Shown here piece after piece: positions 25,935 through 34,692 of a stretch of DNA of 64,000 nt. Position numbers and translations under genes: made by a program. Within the stretch, counting starts at the first letter, position 1; each line of letters begins with the position of its first letter. The stretch spans positions 372,001 to 436,000 of the forward strand of contig NZ_JAJVHF010000001.1 in NCBI RefSeq assembly GCF_022171985.1. The letters are read 5' to 3'. The stretch comes from Huaxiibacter chinensis (GTDB lineage: Bacteria; Pseudomonadota; Gammaproteobacteria; Enterobacterales; Enterobacteriaceae). The notes beneath the pieces were generated by a model. That model had not been told where the DNA came from. It did not search any database and saw nothing but the letters and a program-made list of their open reading frames with translations.

Positions 25935-26948
25935 ATGTCTCAAACTATTCATACCCCCGCGCATTACCATAATGCTGAATTCAACGATAATGCCATCGCG
26001 CAATATATGCGTGTGGATTTCATTACGCTGGATGCCTTATTCAGCGTTGCCCTGGCGCGTGAAAAATTCCTCGCGCAATTAAACGATGATGATATTCCCG
26101 CACATCTTTTTATTGAAGAAAATGGTCGCCTTGCCGGTATGGTCGCGGTCAGAAAATTATTACAGGAACCCGATACGGCAAAGCCGCTGAAGGCGCTGAT
26201 GCTGTCCCACTTTTTGCAGGTTAAGCCTGACGATGAACGCGCCGACGTGGCCGCCCTGCTCGCGCACAGCGGAACGGATGTGGTGCCGGTGGTGGATAAG
26301 GGCAAACTGGTCGGTTGTCTGACAGAGCGTGAGATCGCCCATCTTCTTGAAGATGATGCCACGGAAGATGCGCAACGTCAGGGGGCCACGCTGCCGCTCG
26401 AAAAACCTTATCTGGAGACCAGCGCGTTCAGCCTGTGGAAAAAGCGTGCCGTCTGGCTATTGCTGCTGTTCGTCGCTGAGGCTTACACCAGCACGGTATT
26501 ACAGCATTTTGAAGAGGCACTGGAATCGGCCATCGCGCTGGCGTTTTTTATCCCGCTGTTGATTGGCACGGGGGGTAACAGCGGAACTCAGATCACCTCA
26601 ACGCTGGTGCGTGCGATGGCGCTGGGGGAAGTGGGGTTAAAAGATGTGGGTCGCGTGCTGCAAAAAGAGATGACCACCTCAATGATGATTGCCATCACGA
26701 TGGGCCTTGCGGGCTGTTTCAGGGCCTGGATGATGGGTATTGGCGTTGAGATTACGGTGATTGTCAGCCTGACGCTGGTCTGTATTACGCTGTGGAGCGC
26801 TATTGTCTCCTCTGTCATTCCGATGGTGCTTAAGCGCTGCGGCATCGATCCCGCCGTTGTCTCGGCCCCGTTTATCGCCACGCTGATTGACGGCACCGGG
26901 TTGATCATTTACTTCAAAATTGCCCAGTACACTCTGGGGCTGGAATAA
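25935..26948 (+). CDS. mgtE: MgtE-type magnesium transporter, short form
   Basis: This 337-residue protein has two CBS-like domains (about residues 24-90 and 91-145) and a C-terminal MgtE membrane domain with five segments. The selectivity motif FFIPLLIGTGGNSGTQ lies near 200-215 and the conserved Asp is in FIATLIDGTG. Typical MgtE proteins are about 450 residues and carry an N-terminal superhelical domain that senses Mg2+; it is missing here. The ATG follows AAAGGGAG. The M-box leader upstream supports Mg2+ as substrate, though MgtE relatives can also carry Co2+. Confidence 0.92.
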   Translation: MSQTIHTPAHYHNAEFNDNAIAQYMRVDFITLDALFSVALAREKFLAQLNDDDIPAHLFIEENGRLAGMVAVRKLLQEPDTAKPLKALMLSHFLQVKPDDERADVAALLAHSGTDVVPVVDKGKLVGCLTEREIAHLLEDDATEDAQRQGATLPLEKPYLETSAFSLWKKRAVWLLLLFVAEAYTSTVLQHFEEALESAIALAFFIPLLIGTGGNSGTQITSTLVRAMALGEVGLKDVGRVLQKEMTTSMMIAITMGLAGCFRAWMMGIGVEITVIVSLTLVCITLWSAIVSSVIPMVLKRCGIDPAVVSAPFIATLIDGTGLIIYFKIAQYTLGLE

Positions 26949-26956
26949 GTTCTGCG

Positions 26957-26990
26957 CGGTGCGAGCGTCAAAAATCAGCCGCTCGCACCG
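26957..26990. terminator. Long hairpin between mgtE and puuP
   Basis: An 11-bp perfect stem (CGGTGCGAGCG / CGCTCGCACCG) encloses 12 bases between the convergent mgtE and puuP genes. There is no T tract on either side, so it may protect 3' ends rather than terminate by itself. Confidence 0.5.
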
Positions 26991-26997
26991 CCCGATG

Positions 26998-28389
26998 CTA
27001 TGAATCCCAGGCCTGCTCTGCCTTGCCCGCCTGATATTGCGGCGGCGGCTTGCGGAAGCGTCGCGTCAGGTAGGTGAGATAGAGGACGCCCACGGCACCC
27101 CACACCAGCCCCAGCGTCAGGGACGTGGCCTCAAGATTGAGCCACAACACGCCGACCGTCACCGCACCGATAAGCGGCAGCAGCAGATAGTGAAAACGAT
27201 CTTTCCACGTTTTGTTGTAGCCTTTGCGTCGCCAGAAATGGTTGAACACCGACAGATTGACGAAGGTGAAGGCCACCAGCGCGCCAAAGTTAATCAGGGC
27301 CGTCGCGGTCACCAGATCGAAGAACAGCGCCGACAGGGCAACCACCCCCACCATAATCACGTTCAGGGCAGGCGTTCGCCATTTCGGGTGGATATAGCCA
27401 AACACGCGTTCCGGGAAGACGTTGTCGCGCCCCATTACGTACAGCAATCGCGAAACGCTGGCGTGGGAGGCCAGCCCCGAGGCAAGCGTGTTGACGAAGG
27501 TGGTGCACAGGAAGATGGACTGGAACAGCTTACCGCCAACGTATAACGCAATCTCCGGTAGCGCGGCATCCGGATCTTTAAAGCGACTGATATCCGGGAA
27601 GAAGAGCTGCATAAAGAACGAGGCAATGATAAAGATCAGCCCGCCGTACAGCGCGGTGAGGAATATCGCTTTGGGGATCACCCGCCCTGCATCCGGCGTC
27701 TCTTCCGATAACGTGGTCACGGCGTCGAAACCGAGGAAGGAAAAACAGACGATGGTCGCGCCGGTGATAATAGGGATCAGATGCGCGTTCTGACTGATGA
27801 ACGGCTGCAGCGACCAGACGGTGCCGACCCCTTCCCCTTTGTGCAGCCCATGAACCACCAGGACCACAAAGACCACCATAATCGCCACCTGCACCAGCAC
27901 AAACAGGGTATTAAAGTTGGCAACCAGATTCACACTCTTGAGGTTGGCCAGGGTCAATATCGCCACGAAAGTCACCACCCAGATCCACGGCGGTACCTCA
28001 GGGAACATCGCAGAGAGATAGATCTTCGCCAGCAGCACGTTAATCATCGGCAGGAAGAGATAATCAAGCAGCGAAGACCAGCCAACCATAAACCCAACGT
28101 GTGGGCCTATCGATTTTTGCGCATAGGTATACGCTGAGCCGGCCTCCGGAAACTGACGCACCAGCTTGCCGTAGCTGATCGCGGTAAAGAGCACGCCCGC
28201 CAGCGCCAACAGATAGGAGGCAGGCACGTGCCCGTTGCTGATCCCGGAAACAATGCCAAAGGTATCAAAAACCGTCATGGGCGTCAGGTACGCCAGCCCC
28301 ATCATCACCACCTGCCATAGCTTCAGTGATTTGCGCAGCCGGGGTTTTTCGGCAGGCGTGGCAGCGTTAACCGTCGTATTAGTCGCCAT
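26998..28389 (-). CDS. puuP: Putrescine importer PuuP
   Basis: This 463-residue inner membrane amino acid-polyamine-organocation family transporter imports putrescine by proton symport. It has about twelve membrane segments and matches E. coli PuuP in the N-terminal [20 protein letters not shown] and [17 protein letters not shown]. It is encoded downstream of puuA on the same strand, as in the E. coli puuAP operon, but 357 bases away. A short ORF overlaps its start. The PuuR repressor is encoded in the same cluster. Confidence 0.95.
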   Translation of the reverse strand: MATNTTVNAATPAEKPRLRKSLKLWQVVMMGLAYLTPMTVFDTFGIVSGISNGHVPASYLLALAGVLFTAISYGKLVRQFPEAGSAYTYAQKSIGPHVGFMVGWSSLLDYLFLPMINVLLAKIYLSAMFPEVPPWIWVVTFVAILTLANLKSVNLVANFNTLFVLVQVAIMVVFVVLVVHGLHKGEGVGTVWSLQPFISQNAHLIPIITGATIVCFSFLGFDAVTTLSEETPDAGRVIPKAIFLTALYGGLIFIIASFFMQLFFPDISRFKDPDAALPEIALYVGGKLFQSIFLCTTFVNTLASGLASHASVSRLLYVMGRDNVFPERVFGYIHPKWRTPALNVIMVGVVALSALFFDLVTATALINFGALVAFTFVNLSVFNHFWRRKGYNKTWKDRFHYLLLPLIGAVTVGVLWLNLEATSLTLGLVWGAVGVLYLTYLTRRFRKPPPQYQAGKAEQAWDS

Positions 28390-28573
28390 ACGCCATCCCT
28401 CCCATGCTTACGGTGATCTGTCGGGGCAGTAGCCGCGGATCAAACCTGCTTAGCAAGGGAGGTGACAACAAAGAGGAAGGGTAAAGCGTGTTACGGCCCC
28501 GTTCTGGTACACATTCATGATCGAGGGCAACCTGCCCTCCCTCGCCCTGCGGATAGTTAAACATCTGCATCAT
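28379..28573 (-). other. Possible 64-codon leader ORF overlapping the puuP start
   Basis: An ORF starts at the ATG at 28571-28573 after GAGG (seven bases upstream) and ends at a TAA that lies inside the second and third codons of puuP, so the two overlap by 11 bases. The sequence is rich in Leu, Pro and Gly and shows no known domain. Overlap plus a good ribosome-binding site suggests translational coupling, but coding is unproven. Confidence 0.35.
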
Positions 28574-28746
28574 TTCATTTCCTCGTCACACACGTGTCGT
28601 TAACTAGAGCCCCGTTGCCGCCTGCGCTCCTTAACGCGACACTCGGGAAATGGCTGGTCGTCCAGCGATTTATTCGGCCAGGCTCCGCGAGACCGTATGA
28701 TGCTACTCATTAGATGAAACAAACCGGCCCCGAACGGGGCACGTTA
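28574..28746. other. Intergenic stretch between puuA and the puuP leader
   Basis: Apart from the hairpin at 28727-28740, I see no gene or recognised site in this part of the puuA-puuP gap. A separate puuP promoter could lie here. Confidence 0.35.
28717..28740 (-). terminator. Attenuator or terminator after puuA
   Basis: On the minus strand the stem GCCCCG / CGGGGC with a two-base loop is followed by CCGGTTTGTTT. The T tract is imperfect, so read-through into puuP is plausible. Confidence 0.5.
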
Positions 28747-30165
28747 TCAGGCGTTTTTCAGCATCCACTCAATTTCGGTTTCTGTGATAAGACGCTCAAA
28801 CTGCAGTAATTCGTCATGCTTACAGGCGTGATAAACGTGGCAAAAACGCTCGCCCAGATAGTCGCGCAGGCTATCGTTTTGCATAAATTCCCACAGCGCG
28901 TCGCTCTGGCGAATCGGGAACGGCAGGCCGTCCTGCTCAAGACCGTTCCCCTCTACCTCTTCCTGTAACGGTAAATCGTTATCCAGACCATGCAGGATAC
29001 CGGCGAAAATAGCGGCCATGACCAGATAGGGGTTAGCATCTGCCCCCGCTACACGGTATTCCACGCGGTGGTTATGGCGATCGCCGCACGGAATACGCAG
29101 GGCCACCGTACGGTTGTTATGTCCCCAGGACGCCTGCGTGGGCACATACATCCCCGGCTGAAAACGGCGATAAGAGTTCACATTGGGAGCCAGCAGCGCC
29201 ATAGAGGCAGGCATCAAATCGATCATCCCCGCAAGCGCCCGCTTGAGCAGCGCGGAATCCTCGCCCTCTTTATCTGCCAGCACGTTTTCGCCTTTATGGT
29301 TTTGCATGCTGATATGGATGTGCATCCCGCTGCCGGCGTACTCTTCGTACGGCTTCGCCATAAAAGTGGCGTGCATCTTATGTTTTTCTGCCATCAGACG
29401 CACGAGACGTTTTAACGCCAGCGCATCATCACAGGCATCCAGAACGTTTTCTGTGTGGTGTAGGTTGATCTCGAACTGGCCCGGCGAGGCTTCTGCCACC
29501 GCGCCGTCTGCCGGAATCAGCTGAAGCTGCGCCAGTTCATCAATATCATTCAGTACGTCAGCAAAGTGGTTAAGATTATCAACGGAATAGACCTGGCTTT
29601 GGGTATTACGTACGTCGGTTCCGGGTGCGCAAGGCGGCTGGAGATACCCTTCAGCATCGCGTTTACGGTCAAGTAAATAGAACTCCAGCTCTACCGCTAC
29701 CACGGGGAACAGACCGCGCTGGCGCAACTGCTGCCAGAGTCGGTTGAGTACGTTCCGTGGCTCAACGTCAAAGGGAGCGCCATCTTCATCAACCATGGTC
29801 AACTGCACCTGACCAATGTATTCCGGGTCAGCGGCCGAGGGTGTTAAGGTGCCCGGAACCGGGATGCAGGTACAGTCCGGCTCGCCCATATCCTGCCCTA
29901 GCCCCGCCTCTTCAACGACGTTGCCAAGAATGTCCATGGCGAATACCGATGCCGGGAAATAACATCCTTTCTCAAGCTTGCTCAGCCCGGCCACCGGAAT
30001 ACGCTTGCCGCGGAAGCAGCCGTTCAGATCCGTCAGTAACACATCGATAAACTGGGTGTTGGGGTATTGCTCCAGATAGCGCTTCACTTCCTGCGTGAAT
30101 GCGCTGCCCCGTCTCTCTTCTGACTGCTGCGCAAAGTTTTCAACTTCTACGATATTGGTTTCCAT
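28747..30165 (-). CDS. puuA: Gamma-glutamylputrescine synthetase PuuA
   Basis: This 472-residue glutamine-synthetase-family enzyme joins glutamate to putrescine using ATP, the first step of the Puu pathway. Glutamine synthetase motifs include VAVELEFYLLD, GQFEINLHHT and SGMHIHISMQN. Near the C-terminus VEYRVAGADANPYL is typical. The ATG at 30163-30165 gives METNIVEVENF, the E. coli N-terminus, although the frame is open 26 codons further. It is divergent from puuD across 211 bases holding PuuR-like sites. Confidence 0.97.
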   Translation of the reverse strand: METNIVEVENFAQQSEERRGSAFTQEVKRYLEQYPNTQFIDVLLTDLNGCFRGKRIPVAGLSKLEKGCYFPASVFAMDILGNVVEEAGLGQDMGEPDCTCIPVPGTLTPSAADPEYIGQVQLTMVDEDGAPFDVEPRNVLNRLWQQLRQRGLFPVVAVELEFYLLDRKRDAEGYLQPPCAPGTDVRNTQSQVYSVDNLNHFADVLNDIDELAQLQLIPADGAVAEASPGQFEINLHHTENVLDACDDALALKRLVRLMAEKHKMHATFMAKPYEEYAGSGMHIHISMQNHKGENVLADKEGEDSALLKRALAGMIDLMPASMALLAPNVNSYRRFQPGMYVPTQASWGHNNRTVALRIPCGDRHNHRVEYRVAGADANPYLVMAAIFAGILHGLDNDLPLQEEVEGNGLEQDGLPFPIRQSDALWEFMQNDSLRDYLGERFCHVYHACKHDELLQFERLITETEIEWMLKNA

Positions 30166-30207
30166 AATTACCACCGTTTTGGGTTTCCGGTCGTTGACCA
30201 TGACTGT

Positions 30208-30222
30208 CAAATATAATGTCCA
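30208..30222. promoter_or_regulatory. PuuR operator candidate upstream of puuA
   Basis: CAAATATAATGTCCA matches the reported 15-base PuuR consensus AAAATATAATGAACA at 12 positions. It lies in the puuA/puuD divergent region, about 45 bases before puuA. Confidence 0.6.
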
Positions 30223-30376
30223 CACTATCGAATCTGTATGCAAACAAATTGTTTGTCAAATGTTAAATTAAGTTTGCAAACGGCAGATCTCACTGCTAGA
30301 TTGAAAAAATATTGAACGAAATGGCCGTTTAATAGGCGGAAACGGCCTAAATTTAGTCCACTTTGTGAGGGCGATC

Positions 30377-31141
30377 ATGGAAAATATAATGTACAAGCCA
30401 GTCATTGGCGTCGTGATGTGCAGGAACAGGGTTAAGGGTCATGAAACCCAAACTCTGCAAGAAAAGTACCTGAATGCCATTATCCACGCAGGCGGCTTAC
30501 CCATTGCCTTACCGCACGCGCTGGCCGAACCTGAATTGCTTGAGGTGCTACTGCCGAAACTCGACGGGATTTACCTGCCAGGTAGCCCCAGCAACGTACA
30601 GCCGCACCTGTATGGTGAAAACGGCGATGAGCCTGACGCCGATCCCGGGCGTGATCTTCTGAGCATGGCGCTGATTACCGCGGCACTCGAAAGGCGCATC
30701 CCCATTTTCGCCATCTGCCGCGGGCTGCAGGAACTGGTTGTCGCCACCGGAGGGACGCTGTATCGTCGCCTGTTCGAACAAAACGATCTGCTGGAACATC
30801 GCGAAGATCCTGAACTGCCGGTTGAAATGCAGTATGCGCCGTCGCATGAAGTGCAGGTTCAGGACGGGGGATTGCTGGCTGAATTAATACCTGGATGTAA
30901 CAAATTTTGGGTAAACTCGTTACACGGCCAGGCCGCTAAAACAGTGGGGTCACGGTTGCGCGTAGAAGCCCGCTCGACGGATGGGCTGGTGGAAGCGGTC
31001 AGCGTACAGGACCACCCTTTCGCCCTCGGCGTTCAATGGCATCCGGAATGGAACAGCAGCGAGTATGCCCTGTCGCGTATGTTGTTCGATGGTTTTATCA
31101 CCGCCTGTCAGGGCTATATTGCTGAAAAGCAGCGGCTTTGA
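30377..31141 (+). CDS. puuD: Gamma-glutamyl-GABA hydrolase PuuD
   Basis: This 254-residue class I glutamine amidotransferase-fold hydrolase releases GABA and glutamate from gamma-glutamyl-GABA. The catalytic Cys is C114 in FAICRGLQEL and the catalytic His is in GVQWHPEWN. The ATG at 30377 yields the E. coli length and N-terminus MENIM. A PuuR-like operator overlaps the first codons. The next gene, puuR, follows after 25 bases. Confidence 0.96.
   Translation: MENIMYKPVIGVVMCRNRVKGHETQTLQEKYLNAIIHAGGLPIALPHALAEPELLEVLLPKLDGIYLPGSPSNVQPHLYGENGDEPDADPGRDLLSMALITAALERRIPIFAICRGLQELVVATGGTLYRRLFEQNDLLEHREDPELPVEMQYAPSHEVQVQDGGLLAELIPGCNKFWVNSLHGQAAKTVGSRLRVEARSTDGLVEAVSVQDHPFALGVQWHPEWNSSEYALSRMLFDGFITACQGYIAEKQRL
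30381..30395. promoter_or_regulatory. PuuR operator candidate overlapping the puuD start
   Basis: AAAATATAATGTACA differs from the PuuR consensus AAAATATAATGAACA at one position. It begins at the second codon of puuD, so bound repressor would act as a roadblock. Confidence 0.65.
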
Positions 31142-31166
31142 CCACTACCGTTAAGGAAATGCAACT

Positions 31167-31724
31167 ATGAGCGATGACGGACTGGCGCCAGGGAAACGCT
31201 TGTCAGAGATCCGCCAGCAACTGGGTCTCTCTCAGCGACGTGCCGCCGAACTGTCTGGTTTGACACACAGTGCCATCAGCACCATAGAGCAGGATAAAGT
31301 CAGTCCTGCTATAAGCACGCTGCAAAAGCTGTTGAAAGTTTATGGGCTGTCGCTCTCGGAATTCTTTTCGGAACCGGAAAAACCTGATCAACCCCAGGTG
31401 GTTATTAATCAGGATGACCTTATCGAAATGGGCAGTCAGGGCGTTTCGATGAAGCTGGTTCACAACGGGGATCCGAACCGAACGCTGGCGATGATCTTTG
31501 AAACTTACCAGCCTGGAACCACCACCGGGGAGAGAATCAAACATCAGGGTGAGGAAATAGGCACGATACTGGAAGGTGAAATTATGCTGACGATTAACGG
31601 ACAGATATATCACCTGGTTGCAGGGCAAAGTTATGCCATTAATACCGGCATTCCACACAGCTTCAGCAATACCTCGGCAGGCGTTTGCCGTATTATCAGT
31701 GCTCATACCCCCACCACGTTCTAA
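31167..31724 (+). CDS. puuR: Putrescine-responsive repressor PuuR
   Basis: This 185-residue regulator has an N-terminal HTH-3 domain (about 9-65, LGLSQRRAAELSGLTHSAISTIE) and a C-terminal cupin (about 105-180, TGERIKHQGEEIGTILEGE). In E. coli PuuR represses the puu genes and is relieved by putrescine. It lies 25 bases after puuD and should be autoregulated through the sites near puuA and puuD. Confidence 0.96.
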   Translation: MSDDGLAPGKRLSEIRQQLGLSQRRAAELSGLTHSAISTIEQDKVSPAISTLQKLLKVYGLSLSEFFSEPEKPDQPQVVINQDDLIEMGSQGVSMKLVHNGDPNRTLAMIFETYQPGTTTGERIKHQGEEIGTILEGEIMLTINGQIYHLVAGQSYAINTGIPHSFSNTSAGVCRIISAHTPTTF

Positions 31725-31733
31725 TTTCTGTCC

Positions 31734-31761
31734 CGCTGGCGGAAGAGTCCTTCTGCCAGCG
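31734..31761. other. Strong hairpin between puuR and puuC
   Basis: A 12-bp stem with one G-T pair (CGCTGGC... / ...GCCAGCG) and loop AGTC lies ten bases after puuR. No T tract follows on the coding strand, so it may act as an mRNA processing or stability element inside the operon. Confidence 0.5.
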
Positions 31762-31881
31762 TAATTAAAAAAGCCTTTTTAACGGCATTTTACGGGTTAA
31801 TCCCCGGGATGCTTCACGGCCTCGTATTGCCCGAAAACCGCCGTGTTTTTATTTATCTGATTGCGAAAGAAAGGAGTGAAT

Positions 31882-33369
31882 ATGAATTTTCAGCACCTGA
31901 CTTACTGGCAGGATAAAGCCCGAGATATTGCCATTGAGACACGGCTATTTATTAATGGTGAATACAGTGACGCCGCAGACGGGTCGACTTTCGAAACGCT
32001 CGATCCCGGTGCGCAGCAGACGCTGGCAAACGTCGCCCGGGGCAAAAAAGCGGACGTTGATCGCGCCGTACAGGCCGCACGTCGAGTATTCGATGACGGC
32101 GACTGGTCGCAGGCATCGCCGGGGCAACGTAAAGCCGTTTTATCCCGCTTAGCCGACCTGATGGAGCGCCACGGCGAAGAGCTGGCGCTGCTGGAAACGC
32201 TGGATACCGGCAAACCGATACGCCATAGCCTGCGCGATGATATTCCCGGCGCCGCGCGCGCCCTTCGCTGGTATGCCGAAGCGGCGGACAAAGTGTATGG
32301 TGAAGTCGCCCCTACCGGCCATCACGAGCTGGCCATGATTGTACGCGAGCCGATTGGGGTAGTGGCCGCCATCGTCCCGTGGAACTTCCCTCTGCTGTTA
32401 GCCTGCTGGAAGCTGGGGCCGGCGCTGGTTGCCGGTAACAGCGTGGTGCTTAAGCCCTCGGAAAAATCGCCGTTGACCGCCCTCAAACTGGCCGCGCTGG
32501 CAAAAGAGGCCGGTCTGCCGGACGGCGTGCTGAACGTGGTCACCGGGTTCGGTCACGAAGCAGGTCAGGCGCTGGCGCGACATCCCGACGTGGAAGTGAT
32601 GACCTTTACCGGCTCCACCCGCACCGGCAAGCAGCTGCTGAAGGATGCGGGTGACAGTAATATGAAGCGCGTCTGGCTGGAGGCCGGAGGAAAAAGCGCC
32701 AATATCGTCTTCGCCGACTGCCCGGATCTGGACAAGGCCGTGAGCGCCACGGCTGCCGGTATCTTCTATAACCAGGGACAGGTCTGTATCGCCGGCACTC
32801 GCCTGCTGCTCGAAGAGAGCATCGCCGACGCCTTTCTCAGCCGCCTGCAAGAGCAGGCCCGCGCCTGGCAGCCGGGCAATCCACTCGATCCCGAAACCAC
32901 CATGGGCATGCTCATCGACAATAGCCATGCCGACGCGGTGCATACCTTCATTCGCGAGGGCAGCCAAAAAGCCACGCTTCTGATTGATGGACGCAAGAAT
33001 CCCTGGCCCGCTGCGGTAGGCCCTACCATCTTCGTAGATGTTGATCCCGCCTCCCCCCTGTGCCGCGAGGAGATCTTCGGCCCGGTGCTGGTGGTTATCC
33101 GTTTCAAAACCGAAGAAGAGGCGCTGCGCCTGGCCAATGACAGCGACTACGGCCTGGGTGCTGCGGTCTGGACGCGCGACCTCTCCCGCGCCCATCGCAT
33201 GAGCCGCCGCCTGAAGGCCGGTTCTGTCTTTGTGAACAACTACAACGACGGCGATATGACCGTGCCGTTCGGCGGCTACAAGCAGAGCGGCAATGGCCGC
33301 GATAAGTCCCTGCATGCCCTCGAAAAATTCACCGAACTGAAAACGATCTGGATCGCTCTGGAGTCTTAA
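31882..33369 (+). CDS. puuC: Gamma-glutamyl-gamma-aminobutyraldehyde dehydrogenase PuuC
   Basis: This 495-residue NAD(P)-dependent aldehyde dehydrogenase oxidises gamma-glutamyl-gamma-aminobutyraldehyde to gamma-glutamyl-GABA. Its catalytic residues are E267 in LEAGGKSAN and C302 in NQGQVCIAG, and the cofactor loop is TGSTRTG. I chose the ATG at 31882, with AAAGGAGTG upstream, which gives the E. coli length; an in-frame ATG seven codons earlier lacks such a site. puuB begins two bases after its stop. Confidence 0.96.
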   Translation: MNFQHLTYWQDKARDIAIETRLFINGEYSDAADGSTFETLDPGAQQTLANVARGKKADVDRAVQAARRVFDDGDWSQASPGQRKAVLSRLADLMERHGEELALLETLDTGKPIRHSLRDDIPGAARALRWYAEAADKVYGEVAPTGHHELAMIVREPIGVVAAIVPWNFPLLLACWKLGPALVAGNSVVLKPSEKSPLTALKLAALAKEAGLPDGVLNVVTGFGHEAGQALARHPDVEVMTFTGSTRTGKQLLKDAGDSNMKRVWLEAGGKSANIVFADCPDLDKAVSATAAGIFYNQGQVCIAGTRLLLEESIADAFLSRLQEQARAWQPGNPLDPETTMGMLIDNSHADAVHTFIREGSQKATLLIDGRKNPWPAAVGPTIFVDVDPASPLCREEIFGPVLVVIRFKTEEEALRLANDSDYGLGAAVWTRDLSRAHRMSRRLKAGSVFVNNYNDGDMTVPFGGYKQSGNGRDKSLHALEKFTELKTIWIALES

Positions 33370-33371
33370 TC

Positions 33372-34652
33372 ATGACCGAACATACCACCAGCTATTACGC
33401 CGCCAGCGCCAATACGTATGAACCTTTTCCGTCGCTAAACGAATCCATTACCTGCGACGTCTGCGTGGTGGGCGGCGGCTACACGGGCCTCTCCTCCGCC
33501 CTGCATCTTGCTGAAATGGGCTTTGACGTGGTGCTGCTTGAAGGCGCACGCATCGGCTATGGCGCCAGTGGCCGTAACGGCGGTCAACTGGTGAACTCCT
33601 ACAGTCGCGATATCGACGTGATTGAGAAAACTTACGGACCCGACGCCGCCCGCATGCTCGGCAGTATGATGTTTGAAGGCGGGGAGATCATTCGCCAGCG
33701 CATTGAGCGCTACCGAATTGCCTGCGACTACCGCCCCGGCGGCCTGTTCGTGGCGCTCAACCACAAGCAGCTGGAGACGCTGGAGGAGCAAAAAGAGAAC
33801 TGGGAGCGCTACGGCAATACGCAGCTGGAGCTGCTCGACGCCAGCGCGATCCGGCGTGAGGTGGACAGCGATCGCTATGCCGGCGCCCTGCTGGATCGCA
33901 GCGGCGGGCATATCCATCCGCTTAATTTAGCCATCGGCGAGGCCGACGCGATTCGCCTGAACGGGGGACGGGTGTACGAGCAGTCTCCGGTTACCGGCAT
34001 CGCGCATACCAGCCCGGCCGTGGTCAGCACCGCGCATGGGCAGGTGACCGCACGGTACGTTATCGTCGCCGGAAACGCCTATCTGGGCGATAAGGTCGAG
34101 CCTGAACTCGCGAAGCGCAGCATGCCCTGTGGAACGCAGGTGGTGACCACCGCGCCCCTCCCGGCGGATCTTGCCCGCTCGCTCATCCCGAATAACTACT
34201 GCGTGGAAGACTGCAATTACCTGCTGGACTACTACCGTCTGACCGCCGACAACCGCCTGCTTTACGGCGGCGGCGTGGTGTATGGCGCACGCGATCCGGA
34301 GGATGTCGAGCGGCTGGTGATGCCCAAACTGCTCAAAACATTCCCGCAGCTGAAAGGGGTCAAAATTGATTATCGCTGGACCGGCAATTTCCTGCTGACG
34401 CTCTCCCGCATGCCGCAGTTTGGCCGCCTCGATAAAAATATCTATTACATGCAGGGCTACAGCGGACATGGGGTCACCTGTACCCACCTGGCAGGGAAAT
34501 TAATTTCGGAACTGTTGCGCGGCGATGCTGAACGTTTTGATGCCTTCGCTAAACTGCCGCACTACCCCTTCCCGGGTGGGCGTAGCCTGCGCATTCCGTT
34601 CACGGCGATGGGCGCGGCCTATTACAGCCTGCGCGACCGTCTCGGCGTGTAG
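33372..34652 (+). CDS. puuB: Gamma-glutamylputrescine oxidase PuuB
   Basis: This 426-residue FAD-dependent oxidoreductase of the DAO family oxidises gamma-glutamylputrescine to its aldehyde, releasing H2O2 and ammonia. The dinucleotide-binding motif VVGGGYTGLSSALHLAE is at about 32-48 and the FAD-contacting segment GYSGHGVTCTHLAGK is near 370. It is tightly linked to puuC and acts just before it in the pathway. Confidence 0.96.
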   Translation: MTEHTTSYYAASANTYEPFPSLNESITCDVCVVGGGYTGLSSALHLAEMGFDVVLLEGARIGYGASGRNGGQLVNSYSRDIDVIEKTYGPDAARMLGSMMFEGGEIIRQRIERYRIACDYRPGGLFVALNHKQLETLEEQKENWERYGNTQLELLDASAIRREVDSDRYAGALLDRSGGHIHPLNLAIGEADAIRLNGGRVYEQSPVTGIAHTSPAVVSTAHGQVTARYVIVAGNAYLGDKVEPELAKRSMPCGTQVVTTAPLPADLARSLIPNNYCVEDCNYLLDYYRLTADNRLLYGGGVVYGARDPEDVERLVMPKLLKTFPQLKGVKIDYRWTGNFLLTLSRMPQFGRLDKNIYYMQGYSGHGVTCTHLAGKLISELLRGDAERFDAFAKLPHYPFPGGRSLRIPFTAMGAAYYSLRDRLGV

Positions 34653-34692
34653 TTCTCTTTCATCGACTGGCTTTTTATAAAGGGTCTTTACT

